A stretch of 64,000 bases of DNA from Triatoma infestans (GCA_011037195.1 JAAEAF010001059.1:124001-188000), one strand, 5' to 3'. Numbered from the stretch's first letter, positions 44,183-54,916 are shown. Translations and numbers: made by a program. The notes: generated by a model from the letters alone, not told the origin.

Positions 44183-44444
44183 GTTGTTGTTGTGATTGGT
44201 TCCACAGAGCTGGGAAGCAACAGAGACATTTTCCGTGATAGCCTGCTTCTTTTTGTGGTCATCGACCGGTTTCGGACGTTCGCCCATCTTCAGGATACGT
44301 TTGTCAAACAGTGTGATTTCACAGACTTGCACAGAGAAAAAATGTGTGTAAACTGAATTTATTCTGTATTATCACACTGTGTGACAAACGCATCCTAAAG
44401 ACCACAAAAAGAAGCAGGCTATCACGGTAAAATGTCTCTGATGA
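44183..44444 (-). mobile_element. Foldback element A3
   Basis: Full left arm (GTTGTTGTGATTGGTTCCACAGAGCTGGG...) and short right arm ending AAAATGTCTCTGATGA. Flanked by AGTTTTTGTACA at 44171-44182 and 44445-44456, a perfect 12-bp duplication. The right arm lacks the ribozyme core (GCATCCTAAAG joined to ACCACAAAAAG). Confidence 0.87.
44260..44297 (-). ncRNA. Hammerhead-like motif, A3 left arm
   Basis: Minus strand: TATC, CTGAAGA, T, GGGC-GAAC-GTCC (G-U pair), GAAA, CCGGTC, GATG. Core intact; stem I has a terminal U-G pair. Confidence 0.6.
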
Positions 44445-44456
44445 AGTTTTTGTACA

Positions 44457-44870
44457 CCTGTAAATTTAGTAGAATAAAACTAAGAATCATCGTGTTGAAT
44501 CTGAACGATTTCAGTAACTCTTCCAAGCCTCCCTGGGATTTAACAAGTTACATCCCTTATTTGGTGAAAATATATATCTGATTTTGCATATATTATAGCC
44601 TGATTTTTTTTTTCTTTTTATTTTTTATTTCTGTCCAGTTTTTCTATATTCATGCATCATCGGAGATTGGTTTGACCAAACAATGCTTGTCTATCACTTT
44701 CACCAACTTTTGTTTAAATCACACAGCATAGTGATTGATTATTTAGAAGCGGTAGAATATTCTGAAAGTGGTAGATATGCGTCTGGAAAGATTTGTTCAG
44801 AAGTGTACTATTCTTCGAAAGTTTGTACTATTCATCTATTTCTTTATGCCAACTTTTCTTAATTTGTTGA
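44457..44870. other. AT-rich spacer
   Basis: Nothing recognised. Confidence 0.5.
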
Positions 44871-44871
44871 A

Positions 44872-45262
44872 TATATGGATGGGTCCACAACATCGGGTTT
44901 TTTTATCCATCGTAGCAAGCATATTTCTTGTATTCCTAACCGGTTTCGGATTTTCATCCAGCGTCAGAGCAAATTTATCAAGTTTGTGCAAAAGAGTTCA
45001 CTTCAACGCAATGTTTCTATTATCATATATAACCATCCCATATATGTTATCATATAAAATGTTATATCATATATAACCTCCCACACACACACACACGCAT
45101 ACGATCAACAAACCAAGAAGTGTCGATTGGAACAGAAAAATTACGTTGAAGTGAACTCTTTTGCACAAACTTGATAAATTTGCTCTGATGCTGGATGAAA
45201 ATCCGAAACCGGTTAGGAATACAAGAAATATGCATGCTCTACGATAGATAAAATACCAGATA
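44872..45262 (-). mobile_element. Foldback B with A9-to-C change in both cores
   Basis: Left arm full (GAATATATGGATGGGTCCAC), right arm short, ending ATAGATAAAATACCAGA. The centre is TA-rich plus a (CA)n run near 45083-45098. Both hammerhead-like cores read CTGANGC instead of CTGANGA (left CTGACGC, right CTGATGC), with GAAA and GGTT kept. No clear target-site duplication. Confidence 0.8.
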
Positions 45263-46370
45263 TTTTCATGATTTATTGAATTACTTATAATCATTTCTTT
45301 TATATTTTCGGAATAATTCCATGCATAAAAGTTTCTTAATCATAGCTAGCAATTAGTTAATTACTTATTAGTTTATAAGTTTATGGAACTAAAATAAAAT
45401 TCCAAAACATTTTTGGGTGCTTTTTTTGATAATGCCGGAAACATTCCTTGTTATAACACAGGAAAATGTATATTAATAATTTTTTAATTCCACAATTCAT
45501 GCACCTTTAATTAAATTATTTATCCGGTAAAACAATAGTTTCAGGGCATAAATACGATGATTGACGTATATCCTATTAAATTCTTCAATAGTAAACTTAT
45601 TTAATTTTTCAGCATACATAATCATGAAAAAATGGGCCACTAATAAAATAATAAAAGTGTTAATAAATCAATAATAATGATCACTAAAGTGATGAGGGTC
45701 GTGAACTTTGATAGAATTATTGGGTCATGATAAAGGTTAAGGACATACATTGTGGATCCGCTTTATACAGCTCTAATAATATATATTCTTCAATTTTTAA
45801 CATTACTTACAGATTTTTTTTTTATTTTCTATTTATTTTATTTATCTTTCTGAGAAACAATAAATTGTCTACAGTTTATGTTTATTTTACATTATGCATC
45901 GCTATTTACGCTAGGATAAAAATGTTGTAAATAATTTTTAGTATTTTATTGAAGGTAATTTAATATCAATTTCTCAAATTTTTCAAATACAATACATTTT
46001 TCTCAAAATTGTTATAAAATTTTAATTTTAAACGGTTATGGAGTAATTACAATGTTTTATTTATTTTTTTCTTTTTTGTATTTTGAAAGGTGCATAATAT
46101 CAATGGTCCTTTGCACGTGAACTATATTAAATAGACACTTTACCTTTTAATAAACACTCTGTATTATTGGAACAAAAAAGAAAGAAAACAATCTAACGAA
46201 ATAGATAAAATATTAACCTTTTTATTTCAATTCAACTATGCTCTACTCTTTTAATTTTGCTTGATTAGTTTGGCAGCTTAAAAACTAATTGATCATCAGT
46301 ACAGTTAGACATATTTCCTTATCATTCTTATCATCTATATTCTAATCGTGTATTGTTTACATTTATCCTG
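45263..46370. other. AT-rich spacer
   Basis: A fragment near 46084-46130 (TTTTGAAAGGTGCATAATATCAATGGTCC) resembles 12.13-12.17 kb and may be a LINE 3' UTR remnant. Otherwise nothing recognised. Confidence 0.45.
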
Positions 46371-46375
46371 TGAGT

Positions 46376-46562
46376 ATATTCATCCTTATATAAAGATCAT
46401 GCATCTTTATAAATACATTCATCCTTATAAATACAACCATCCTTATAAATACATTCATCCCATTCATCCTTATAAATACAATTATCCTTATAAATACATT
46501 CATCCTTATAAATGCATTCATCCTTATAAATACATTCATCCTTATAAATACATTTATCCATT
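46376..46562 (+). repeat. 18-bp minisatellite
   Basis: About ten imperfect copies of ATACATTCATCCTTATAA. Because 18 is divisible by three, an open frame translates it as repeated YKYIHP. The frame continues into a SINE, so it is not a gene. There are no unique spacers, so it is not a CRISPR array. Confidence 0.9.
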
Positions 46563-46574
46563 ACAATGTTTTAA

Positions 46575-46821
46575 AATGCTATTCAGGGAATGGAATAGCA
46601 GTACTGGACTCCCACGCGGAGGATCCGGATTCGAGTCCAGCAATGCTGCCCTTAGATTTTTTGTCTTCCTCGTAGTGTCTACAGCTCATTGCCCGGTGAT
46701 GGACAGTGTTGTCTGTAACGAGAGAATACTGTCCGGAGGCCGACATTGCACTGAGAAGGCTCCGGACGCCTTTTGACCATACATAGATGTTGACGCGCCT
46801 TAAATTAAAAAAAAAAAAAAT
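46575..46821 (+). repeat. SINE-1, near full length
   Basis: A-box-like GGAATAGCAGTACTGG, B box GGATTCGAGTCC at about 46627-46638, body with GCACTGAGAAGGCTCCGGACGCC, end GATGTTGACGCGCCTTAAATT and 14 A residues at 46807-46820. The best copy in the window for defining the family. Confidence 0.85.
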
Positions 46822-46959
46822 GCTATTCTTAAAGAAAGCTTGTTATCCTAGCTTTTATAGAATAGTGATTTCTTAACCTTTCCTAATAGTAGGCTTCCCC
46901 CCCTTTAAGCCTCAAAATATATTCATATATTCTCACCGAAAAAATATATTCTAATTTTA

Positions 46960-47245
46960 AATTTCTCTAAGAAAGGACTTATTGCGATCCTGTCAAAATT
47001 TTTCTGCCGGAAATATTTCTTACTTAGTAAGAAAAAGTAAAAAAAAAAAAAAATAAAAATCAGTATAGTGACAATTCCGGTTTAGATTTTTGACACAGAA
47101 ATGTCGGAACCCGGAAAAAAGCATCAGAACGGTAATGTCAAGTCTGATATTTTTGAATTACTTTGTTCATATATTTATAGATTTCACAAACCAAAATATA
47201 CAGCTTGCAAAATACGCACACACATAAAAGTTTTAGAATTACATG
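46960..47245 (-). repeat. Family C fragment
   Basis: Reverse-order blocks: ATTGCGATCCTGTCAAAATTTTT, GACAATTCCGGTTTAGATTTTTGACA, and a CACACAC patch near 47217. Diverged. Confidence 0.6.
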
Positions 47246-47254
47246 TACAAAATT

Positions 47255-47570
47255 GAATATATGGATGGGTCCGCAATGTTGGGATAACATCTGTTATTTT
47301 ATCCGCCGTTGCATGCATATTCATTTGGATCCTAACCGATCGTCAGAGCAAATTCACCAAGTTCGTGTAGAGAGTTCACTTTAACGTAATTTTTCTTGTT
47401 ACACTCATAACATACAACCAACAAGTGTTGAGTGTAACAGAAACATATATACGTTGAAGTGAACTCTCTACACAAACTTAGTGAATTTGCAAATGACGAT
47501 GGATGAAAATCCGAAACCGGAACAGGAACCAAATGAATATGCATACTAAGACGGATAAAATACCAGATTT
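47255..47570 (-). mobile_element. Foldback B
   Basis: Left full arm (GAATATATGGATGGGTCCGCAATGTTGGG), right arm ending GACGGATAAAATACCAG. The left core is deleted (CCTAACCGATCGTCAGAGC); the right core has C3 lost (AATGACGATGGAT). Flanks TACAAAATT (left) and TACAAAATT (right) fit a short duplication. Confidence 0.8.
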
Positions 47571-47795
47571 ACAAAATTATTGTAGAAACAGTGTTTGCTA
47601 ATTATTTATCAAACAGAGAGTAGTGTAATGGTTTTTTACATTCCAGTTCATGTAATTACCTGAACGAAAGTATAAAAATACTTAATTAACGTGTTGAATA
47701 CTTAATTAACGTGTTGAATATTAAATTTTTTTTTACAACCGCATTAAATTGATACTTAATTTATATGAATATAAACAAATATGATTTCTTTTATT
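47571..47795. repeat. Spacer related to the tandem 342-bp unit
   Basis: ACGTGTTGAATATTAAATTTTTTTTTACAACCGCATTAAATTGATACTTAATTTATATGAATATAAA is a diverged form of the start of the 342-bp unit at 10.85 kb; a TACTTAATTAACGTGTTGAA segment is locally duplicated. Confidence 0.55.
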
Positions 47796-47799
47796 TTTT

Positions 47800-48660
47800 T
47801 AACTTTTTATTTGTCATTTACAACTGTTAGATAATGGTACAATAAGTAAATATGGTAAGGGTGGTAAATGGCATGAATGGCTTGAATTACGGGTGATCAC
47901 TGGGCCCTTAGCCACCTTCAAGGGTTGGAAGAAAGTGTGGTTGGAGACAAGTTAGCTGCTAATTCATTAAGGTGTGTTGATAAGATTTTGTGAAATCTAT
48001 TGTAATGACTTTTAGCAAGTTCGGAGATGAAAAGGAATTTTGAGTCCTGAATATATAGTTTTAGGTTACTGACATAGAATGGAGCGTTTTATAATCCGGT
48101 GAAGGATTTTAGATTGAAGTGTTTATAATCGGGTGATATTAGATCGTTTAGCTGATCCGGATAGTTCAAGGAGGGTTAGAATCAGCGCCCGCTCTAGCGG
48201 TCATGTCGCCCCGGACAAAAAGACAAATTGCCGCCCCTTAAGTATATATATATATATTTTTAAGCAAGTCTATGCATGTTCAAACACAAGCTGAAGCAGC
48301 GCTTTGCTCGCGTGTTAATGTTATTTCTTTTTGGAGAAATTAGTAGCGAACGAAAAAAATCGATATGTGAAATTTTCTATTAACTGAGAATTTAACATAT
48401 TTTTCTCACACTTACAACCAAAATGGCGCGCCTAAATTTTGGCGCCCCGGACAAATGTCCGGGTTGCCCCCCCCCCCAGAGCGGGTGCTGGATAGATACA
48501 GACGAGTGTCTTTTATTGTGAAGTGTTAGTTTTGATCGGTGATCATATAGTCTGGCTAGAAGGTTATATCTTTTGTTTAATTCTATTCGTATAAGTCGTG
48601 TATTCCATGTGAGTCTCTTGTCGAGGTACAGAAAACAATATGAAAAAGTGCAAATAAGAG
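47800..48660 (-). mobile_element. Jockey-like LINE, RT C-terminal part
   Basis: Minus strand reads YLDKRLTWNTRLIRIELNKR, then LLARLYDHRSKLTLHNKRH (about 48490-48630). Beyond the small element inserted at 48183-48490 it continues LELSGSAKRSNI, LQSKILHRI and LKIPF, all typical of the jockey RT thumb and tail. No finger domain or intact ORF. Confidence 0.82.
48183..48490. mobile_element. Small terminal-inverted-repeat element (hAT-like MITE)
   Basis: 308 bp with matching ends: CAGCGCCCGCTCT at the left and, reverse-complemented, CAGCACCCGCTCT at the right, plus inner GCCCCGGACAAA motifs near both ends. Sits inside the jockey fragment. The flanking octamers GTTAGAAT and GATAGATA match only at about five positions, so a hAT-type 8-bp duplication is uncertain. 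Non-coding. Confidence 0.7.
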
Positions 48661-50489
48661 AAGGTAATTTTAATTCAAGTCAAATATTCTCATTGTCTCT
48701 CTATAAATGCCTCTCTCTCTCTCTCTCTTCGTTATAACCTCATTTCCTTTGCAATCTGGAATTAGTATTGCAATAGTTTTGGTTTTCGCAAATTGCCGCT
48801 AGATGTCAGGCTGGTTAGAGTTGAATAATATTACATGCGTCATTTGTGAAGAAAAAGTAGGTAATGGCTGTTTTTACTTTCACTCACTTGTGATTGAAAA
48901 TAAATTACATATTATTACATGGTTTTAGAAAAAAAATTAACCTTATTCCTGAATATAATAACGAATTAATGACAACATTATTGCCATCCAAAGAAAAGTT
49001 ACGGTTATACGCTTCATATAGAACAGTGATACCCAAAGTGGGAGTTACTTCTGGTGGACGCTGAAACGATTCAAGGGGTGATAGTAACCTCAAGTAAAAT
49101 TTGGGGAGGTGGCGTTGAATAAAAACAGAAAGAACGAAAAAATTTTGAAAAACTCTTCGTAAGTTCCATCTGTTGTGTTTATACATAGGAAAGCGTAGTG
49201 GGTGATTAGATACTTTAATTTCTTAATAAACAGACAAATGCAAGTAGTTATAGAACAGTAGTCAAGTCTGGCAAGACAGATCTTATCAAGCAAATGCTGG
49301 CAGACGAGCATTGCAGGAAATCCAGCAAACTCGTCAACACTATTCAGGGAGAAAGAAAGAGAAAATATCCCATATCCGCCCAACTCGCAAGGCTCAGATC
49401 ACTGTACTGTGTCCAGAATCCTATATACACTTTCCTAATCAGAATATAAAATTGAAAAATCACATCCGGCACATCTCTACAACTAAATCCATACGTTTAC
49501 CACACACTCAACAGTGTAAATTTTCTTTGAATGCAATCATACACCAGCCTATAACTTCTCGGCCTTTCTACAACCTTAAAATAAAAAAAATTTGAGGAAT
49601 TTAACCCGTCCATTTTTAGAAAAGAAACCGATAACAAATAACTAATCGCGGCGAATTAAAATTACTACTGACAAAGATCAGCCAGACCTGAATTATTAAC
49701 AAACTAAACTAGCGCACCAGATTCATTTCATGCCTTACGATCTTTTTATTATCCTTATATAATTAGTTTGTGAGTTAGTTTTCACATTTTACATACTTGT
49801 TAACATAATATTCAGTTTTTGGAATGTTCACTTCTTTAAATTAAAAGACACCAAATTGAATAGAAATTCTAGCAATTGATTCGGCTAGCGGGAGGATGAA
49901 AACAGTTTGTGTTTTATTTGTTGTGGGCAAAATATAAAAATCTCCATTTATATGAATTATATGAAAGATATAGTTTTATATCAATATAGTATGCAAGTGC
50001 GATAGCGTGGCCGGAATGTTAGTGATATTGTTAAATAATACACATGAATGATATTGTATATACAATGTTATATATGAGGTAGTGAGTGAGCAGGAGATAT
50101 AGTGCACATAGTGAGGTGAGCGATCTGGTGGTAGTTTAGAATGGTAGCGTTGGTTGATATGTATAGCTCTATGAGCGGTATAGCTATTTCGAATACTTGC
50201 TTGTATTATCGGTAGCTGGTTTGGTTTGCTTGACGATAGATAACTCCTAGCCTGCAAAAAGGTCCGGGAGCTGGGTGAAAGACAGTTGATTATTTTCTTG
50301 GAAGCTGTAGCTTGATGTAACTTTTTAAGAGTTGTGTTACAGGGACATCGATAATGTTAGTAGGCACTTGAAAGCCATTTTTGAAAACTGTTTCTTGGAT
50401 TTCTTTATTACTTGTTAATTTTTAACACTGAGTATTGTTTTAGTCTTCTCGAAAGTTGATTTATAAACTGACTTGAGATCTAAGAATTC
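48661..50489. other. Spacer, no assignment
   Basis: Contains a (CT)n run at 48711-48729 and several short ORFs (48905-49186, 49090-49383, 49311-49595, 49976-50257) with no recognisable domain. Confidence 0.45.
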
Positions 50490-50580
50490 CTTTGGCGCAA
50501 CAGCCCATAAAAGGCCTAGGCTACGACGATTTTTATTACAGGATGCGTGTGGTAAATAAGTCGCGTTTTTTAACGCCTTT
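50490..50580 (-). repeat. SINE-3 3' fragment, antisense
   Basis: TTGGCGCAACAGCCCATAAAAGGCC followed by CTACGACGATTT matches the reversed 3' end of SINE-3. Truncated and diverged. Confidence 0.6.
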
Positions 50581-50789
50581 TTTTTTTAGTTCATAACTGT
50601 TACTCACAACTGTTGTATTTAGCGGTTTATATTAATGGAACAAAATAAAATTGATGTTAAATACCCACAAATATCTCTCAAAAGGAATTCACAATTTTCT
50701 GTTGAAAAACTTTTTATAGTCCTGGAGTTTTTAGCTATTCATTATATTGTCTTTATTGAAAGAATATTATAAAGATGTAAAGCTACGCA

Positions 50790-50945
50790 TGAGCTAATGC
50801 AATCGAAATCTAGTTTCTCGCAACAACATAAAAAAATGGAATCGGACTAATTATTAGAAACGTTATAATATTAGAGTTTGATGAACTAGAGACTATGTAA
50901 GTTGGGGGAGTGAAAGTATTGCGAGTGTTTCACATCAGACTTTTT
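50790..50945 (-). repeat. Family C terminus fragment
   Basis: Ends GAGTGTTTCACATCAGACTTTT, and GATGAACTAGAGACTATGTAAG is the reverse of the CTTACATAGTCTCTAGTTTTTCGAAC-type block in the 342-bp units. The part near 50805-50855 is shared inverted with 13.2 kb. Confidence 0.6.
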
Positions 50946-51138
50946 ATTTAACCATGGTGCAACAACGATAAAGGGCCAAGGTTTGTCAGACAGCCAGATT
51001 TGTATTGGGGGACGTGTATTAGGTAAGCACGCTGCGGTTCCCTCGCAGTTTTAATTCCGGCCTTTGCTAATCACCTAGATGCTGTACCGACTGTAGCGTC
51101 CCACTTCTTCTCACGATACTGGTTCAACACCGGACTTA

Positions 51139-52022
51139 TTATTATTATCATCAAAACGGGTGCCCAAAAGGCGCGGGACCTAAGCCTATGTGGCCCTGAT
51201 ACCCGCCGTAACCCCTTAATTAATTTCCCCCGGTAACTTGCCGGTTAATCTGCAATATCTCAAGACATCCGTAAACTCCAACTCGCCCAGGCAATCCTGC
51301 AAGAGTGGTGTCCTCCCAAATATACGAAACCTAGTTCCGGCGAAACGGGGACACTGACGTATAGTGATACACCGTTTCCCCCGTCATCACAATTCTGACA
51401 AATGGGACTCCGCGTCCTCCCTATGTTAAACAAGTGACCGGACACCCAAGTGTGTCCAGACACTATTCCTACCAAGGTCCTCAAACCCGTCCTACTAAGA
51501 GACAGGAGATACTCCGAGATTCCCTGCTTGCTTGCCTTTATAAATCTTTTGGCTTGGAGGCACCCTGCGTGTCCCCCCAGCGTTTCTCCAAAGCTCTCGT
51601 CTCCCAAAGTCTAATCTGTTTGTCGCGAAACGTCTTTGTAACGGCCAGGGCTGGTTCAGGACCATAAAATGGTAATGACGATCCCTCCCTGGCCAGCCGA
51701 TCCGCCCTCTCATTGCCCTCTATTCCCGCATGTCCGGGTATCCAATAGAGATGCACCTTACCCCTCCGAGCCAAAGCGTTAAGCCTTCTCCTACATTCTC
51801 CCACTAATTTCGAACTCCACCAAGGCTTACTCAAAGCCCTTAGTGCGGCTTGACTATCGGAGAAGATTCGCACTTCCTTAAACTCTCCTAGCCACTCCCC
51901 CACAAGGTGGCAGCATTCAATGATGCCCACCACCTCAGACTGGAAAACATGGCCAAACCACCCAAGGCCACCGAACTCCCTCTATCCAACTCCTGAAAAC
52001 CATGCTCCCGCCCCCGACAGGC
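51139..52022 (-). mobile_element. RNase H-bearing LINE with (TAA)n tail inside SINE-3
   Basis: Flanked by CACCGGACTTA at 51128-51138 and 52023-52033. The 3' end on the minus strand is GATGATAATAATAATAA, a TAA-repeat tail as in I-type elements. Coding content is the RNase H domain and, after a frameshift, a zinc-finger tail (SPICQNC, then H and C in another frame). 5' truncated at the start of RNase H. Confidence 0.9.
51538..51933 (-). pseudogene. LINE RNase H domain
   Basis: A 131-codon frame with IFSDSQAALRAL (catalytic Asp) and YWIPGHAGIEGNERADRLAREG (last catalytic Asp in ERAD). The first Asp and the Glu lie upstream, where the copy is truncated or out of frame (FQSEVVGI just before the start). 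A frameshift near 51540 separates the Cys-finger tail. Confidence 0.85.
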
Positions 52023-52139
52023 CACCGGACTTAACCCTCACGAGAATCGAACCCTGAATTCTAGTACCAAAGGCGAGTGCGCTAGCCACTAGACAATGCT
52101 TGAGGGCAAGCTCTCAAATTGCCGTGGTTAAATACGATT

Positions 52140-53110
52140 TTTTTTTAAGATCTTTTTTTTTTTACTTTATTTGATTTGCAACTGCTTTATCATACACAAC
52201 AAGCAAATGAGATGACAATGATAATATAACAAATAATAAAATAAAACATAAAATAAATTGAACACAAAACTGAAGAAAAAAAACAATAACTAATAACTTG
52301 ACGTGACAGAATTGAATGAGGGCCATCCATCAATGACCATCATAAGTCGGTTAGTATAGACACCGATGAAGCGAATTCGAAGGATGCCCTTTTTTTATCA
52401 AGCGATCAGGTGATCGCGAGGCCATCGGCGCTTTAGTCTTCGGGAAGGATAAACAGGAAGTGTTATCTGTAACAGGTTGCGGATCAATGGGTTGTAGTGA
52501 TGGGAAAATTTTGAATGGAATTTAATATATCGGGACTTGGCGAGATCTAGGACAAATGGGATTTTTAGGTCACTGTGGATGGTGTGGTTGCTGACGTAAA
52601 AAGGAGCATCGACTATTGTGCGGAGGATTTTTGATTGGAAGGATTGGATACGATGAAGATTGGAGCGCTTTGCTGATCCGTATAGTTCGAGTCCGTATGT
52701 CCAGATAGGTGCGAGCAGAGTTATGTAGAGTGTTTTTTGTTCGAGAGAGTTAGTTTTGATCGTCTGTCAAGAAGTCTTTTGATCATTCGGTATCGGAAGT
52801 TAAGTTCTTGTCGCTTAAGTCGAGTATGTGGGTTCCAGGTATGGCGTTTATCAAGGTACAGGCCGAGATATCGCACTTTGTCTGCCGAAGGAATAGGAAT
52901 ACGGTTCCGGTATATTGGAGGGAGTATTTTGCGATTTAGAGTGAATGGTATGTATCTAGATTTGCTCTCGTTGATCTTTATTCTCCATTTGCGGAACCAG
53001 GGTTCGGGGATTTCAAGATGGGATTGAAGGGATCGGATGGCAATTATAGGGGTCCATATTTTGGGAGAGGATTGCTGCCGTATCATCGGCGAAGGAAGAT
53101 CTTTTCTAAG
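52140..53110 (-). mobile_element. Jockey-like LINE, RT fragment with FADD motif
   Basis: Minus strand: SSFADDTAAILS (about 53060-53100), the RT catalytic motif, then FRKWRIKINESKSRYIPFTL, VRYLGLYLDKRHTWNPHTR and LKRQELNFRYRMIKRLLDRRSKLTL, all diagnostic of jockey elements. Decayed tail after about 52720 (LQSSSYPILP, LIKKGHPSNSL). 5' truncated just upstream of the catalytic motif. Confidence 0.88.
52721..53086 (-). pseudogene. Jockey reverse transcriptase remnant
   Basis: A 121-codon frame holding the RT palm/thumb segment. The FADD catalytic motif lies one frame over at its N-terminal edge, showing an indel near 53070. The frame ends in NKKHST followed by a stop. Confidence 0.86.
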
Positions 53111-54161
53111 GTAGACAAAGCTCTAACATAGTATGAGCATATTCTTCTAACTTAGTAGAAGCTTATTACTAGTACCTATATTTTTATGGGGGGATTAAGA
53201 ACTCCTTAGATAGATGTGAACGTAACGCTGATCCAGCACTTGTTATGATGAATTTCCTCGATGGACTGTTTATTTCCATTACCCAGGTAAGTTTATTATA
53301 TTAATTAGTGGATCAAAAAAGTTATGTTTAATCTATAAACATAAAAGAATAATAACTTAAATCCTAGGTAAATAGATAATAAACTAATAACGAAGCTTCC
53401 GTGAGAAATAATTTACTTATAATGGGAAAACTAGGCGATCTTATCTTATTTAGTTTATTTAAAGTATTTATATTATTAATTGCACAATAATTGTAACCGA
53501 TATCTTCTGCTTTATAAATTTTTACTGTTATGGTGTTTTTTTTTTTTTTTTTAAATTAGTAAACAAAATGACTTGCAATTATTTTGATTATTATTCTAAC
53601 CGTATTTTTTCCTTATTTAATTGTTTTTATTTGTGTTAAAAATAACTTTAAATCAAATTCAAGACGCAATATCTAAAATAGTTGAGATCTTTTAAGTTAT
53701 TTATTTTCCCACCAAACGTTGTCAAGTTAAATATACGAATCAAGTTAATTGTTGAAGATGATTCATACAACAAGATTAATTATATATTTTCCAGGATGTA
53801 CTACTTTCAATGGAAATGTGTGACGCACCTAATATACAGTTAGAAATAATTGTTTACATAGAAATATTCGATGACAAGTTTCTGTGTGGGTACATTATCC
53901 AATCTTTGGTGAAATCTTGAATTCCTTTTGTTTAAACTATTTACATTTCTTTAATTGTTGTAAAAAGTATATTGCGACGTTGCCAAATTTTTTTAAATTG
54001 AGTTTTCAGACAATGATTATTTGAACTTATTTGAATATATTTTCGTATTTTGTTATAAACTTTTATTATGGAACAAATTTCTAATCGTTATTCCAATAAG
54101 GATATTATTATTTATCATTTCTTTCTGTGTGTCCGTTTGTATTATCGATTGTCATACATGT
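53111..54161. other. AT-rich spacer
   Basis: Nothing recognised. The ORF at 54021-54242 is hydrophobic low-complexity sequence that runs into repeat D. Confidence 0.5.
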
Positions 54162-54686
54162 TTACTTGCCATACTGCCGTCACGATTTGTGGGCTTGCAC
54201 AGATTAACTAGGTACAACCCCGCAAGCTACTCGATCACATGAGGCGTGACATGTCTTCCCTACCTCAAAAGCTCATAGAGGGGCAAATTTAAGATCCGCA
54301 TCTGACGATATTGAAGTCAAGGGAGAGGAGGAGAAGTGGACTTTCGCATAAAAGGTAAACTCTCTATGTCTAATTCTTCTCTCTTTCATTCAAACGCCAT
54401 TCGAACAACCATCAACATTCAACGACCATCGTTCTCACAATGTCACAATGCCAGTCAATCTTTCACTCTGTTCTCATGCTACCAAATCTTCTTCTAAAGT
54501 ATACATTCCTTGTACTTACATTCTCCTACCAATATAAAGTTCAAATAAGCCTAACTTATATCTCAGTAACTAAGTATGTATTCTGTCTAACACCAAAAAA
54601 TATCCACTCAGTTTATAATTATTTAAAGATGTGTATTTTCCATAATACGATAAGTATAAACTTATGTGAATATAAAAAAAAAAAAA
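54162..54686. repeat. Repeat D, first copy
   Basis: About 525 bp beginning TTACTTGCCATACTGCCGTCACG and ending TAAACTTATGTGAATAT plus a poly(A) run. Matches 63345-63895 almost throughout, with small indels. No family recognised. An antisense SINE-3 follows directly in both copies. Confidence 0.88.
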
Positions 54687-54689
54687 AAA

Positions 54690-54916
54690 AATCTATAGCG
54701 CAAAAGCCCATGAAGAGCCAAGGCTCGCCAGACGACGATTTAAATAGGGGGGCGTATGGTAAGCACCCTTCGCTACCTAGGCTGCTACTAACTATACCTT
54801 CCCACTTTTCATCACGATGCTGGGACAACACCGACTTTGGCCCTCACGGGAATCGAATCCTGAATTCTCGTACGAAAGGCGAGGGCGTTAGCCACTAGAC
54901 CAACGCGTGAAGACAT
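54690..54916 (-). repeat. SINE-3, antisense, complete
   Basis: In reverse: GGCTCTTCATGGGC-type 3' end, body, GGATTCGATTCC-type B box (GGAATCGAATCC at about 54849) and head CTAGCCACTAGACCAACGCGTGAAGAC. The ORF at 54440-54898 runs through repeat D, poly(A) and this SINE and is not a gene. Confidence 0.85.

Larger units (their letters stand above)
50945..52113 (-). repeat. SINE-3, antisense, split by a LINE
   Basis: The 3' half lies at 50945-51138 (AAGGGCCAAGGTTTGTCAGACAG...) and the 5' half at 52023-52113 (CGAGAATCGAACCCTGAATTC, the B box in reverse, through CTAGCCACTAGACAATGC). Between them sits a LINE bounded by an 11-bp duplication. Joined, the halves match the copy at 54.7 kb. Confidence 0.88.

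Noticed and set aside
46376..46562. CRISPR-like array
   Set aside because: Repeats are contiguous 18-mers with no unique spacers in eukaryote-like DNA; it is a minisatellite.
54440..54898. 152-codon protein
   Set aside because: The frame crosses repeat D, a poly(A) run and an antisense SINE.
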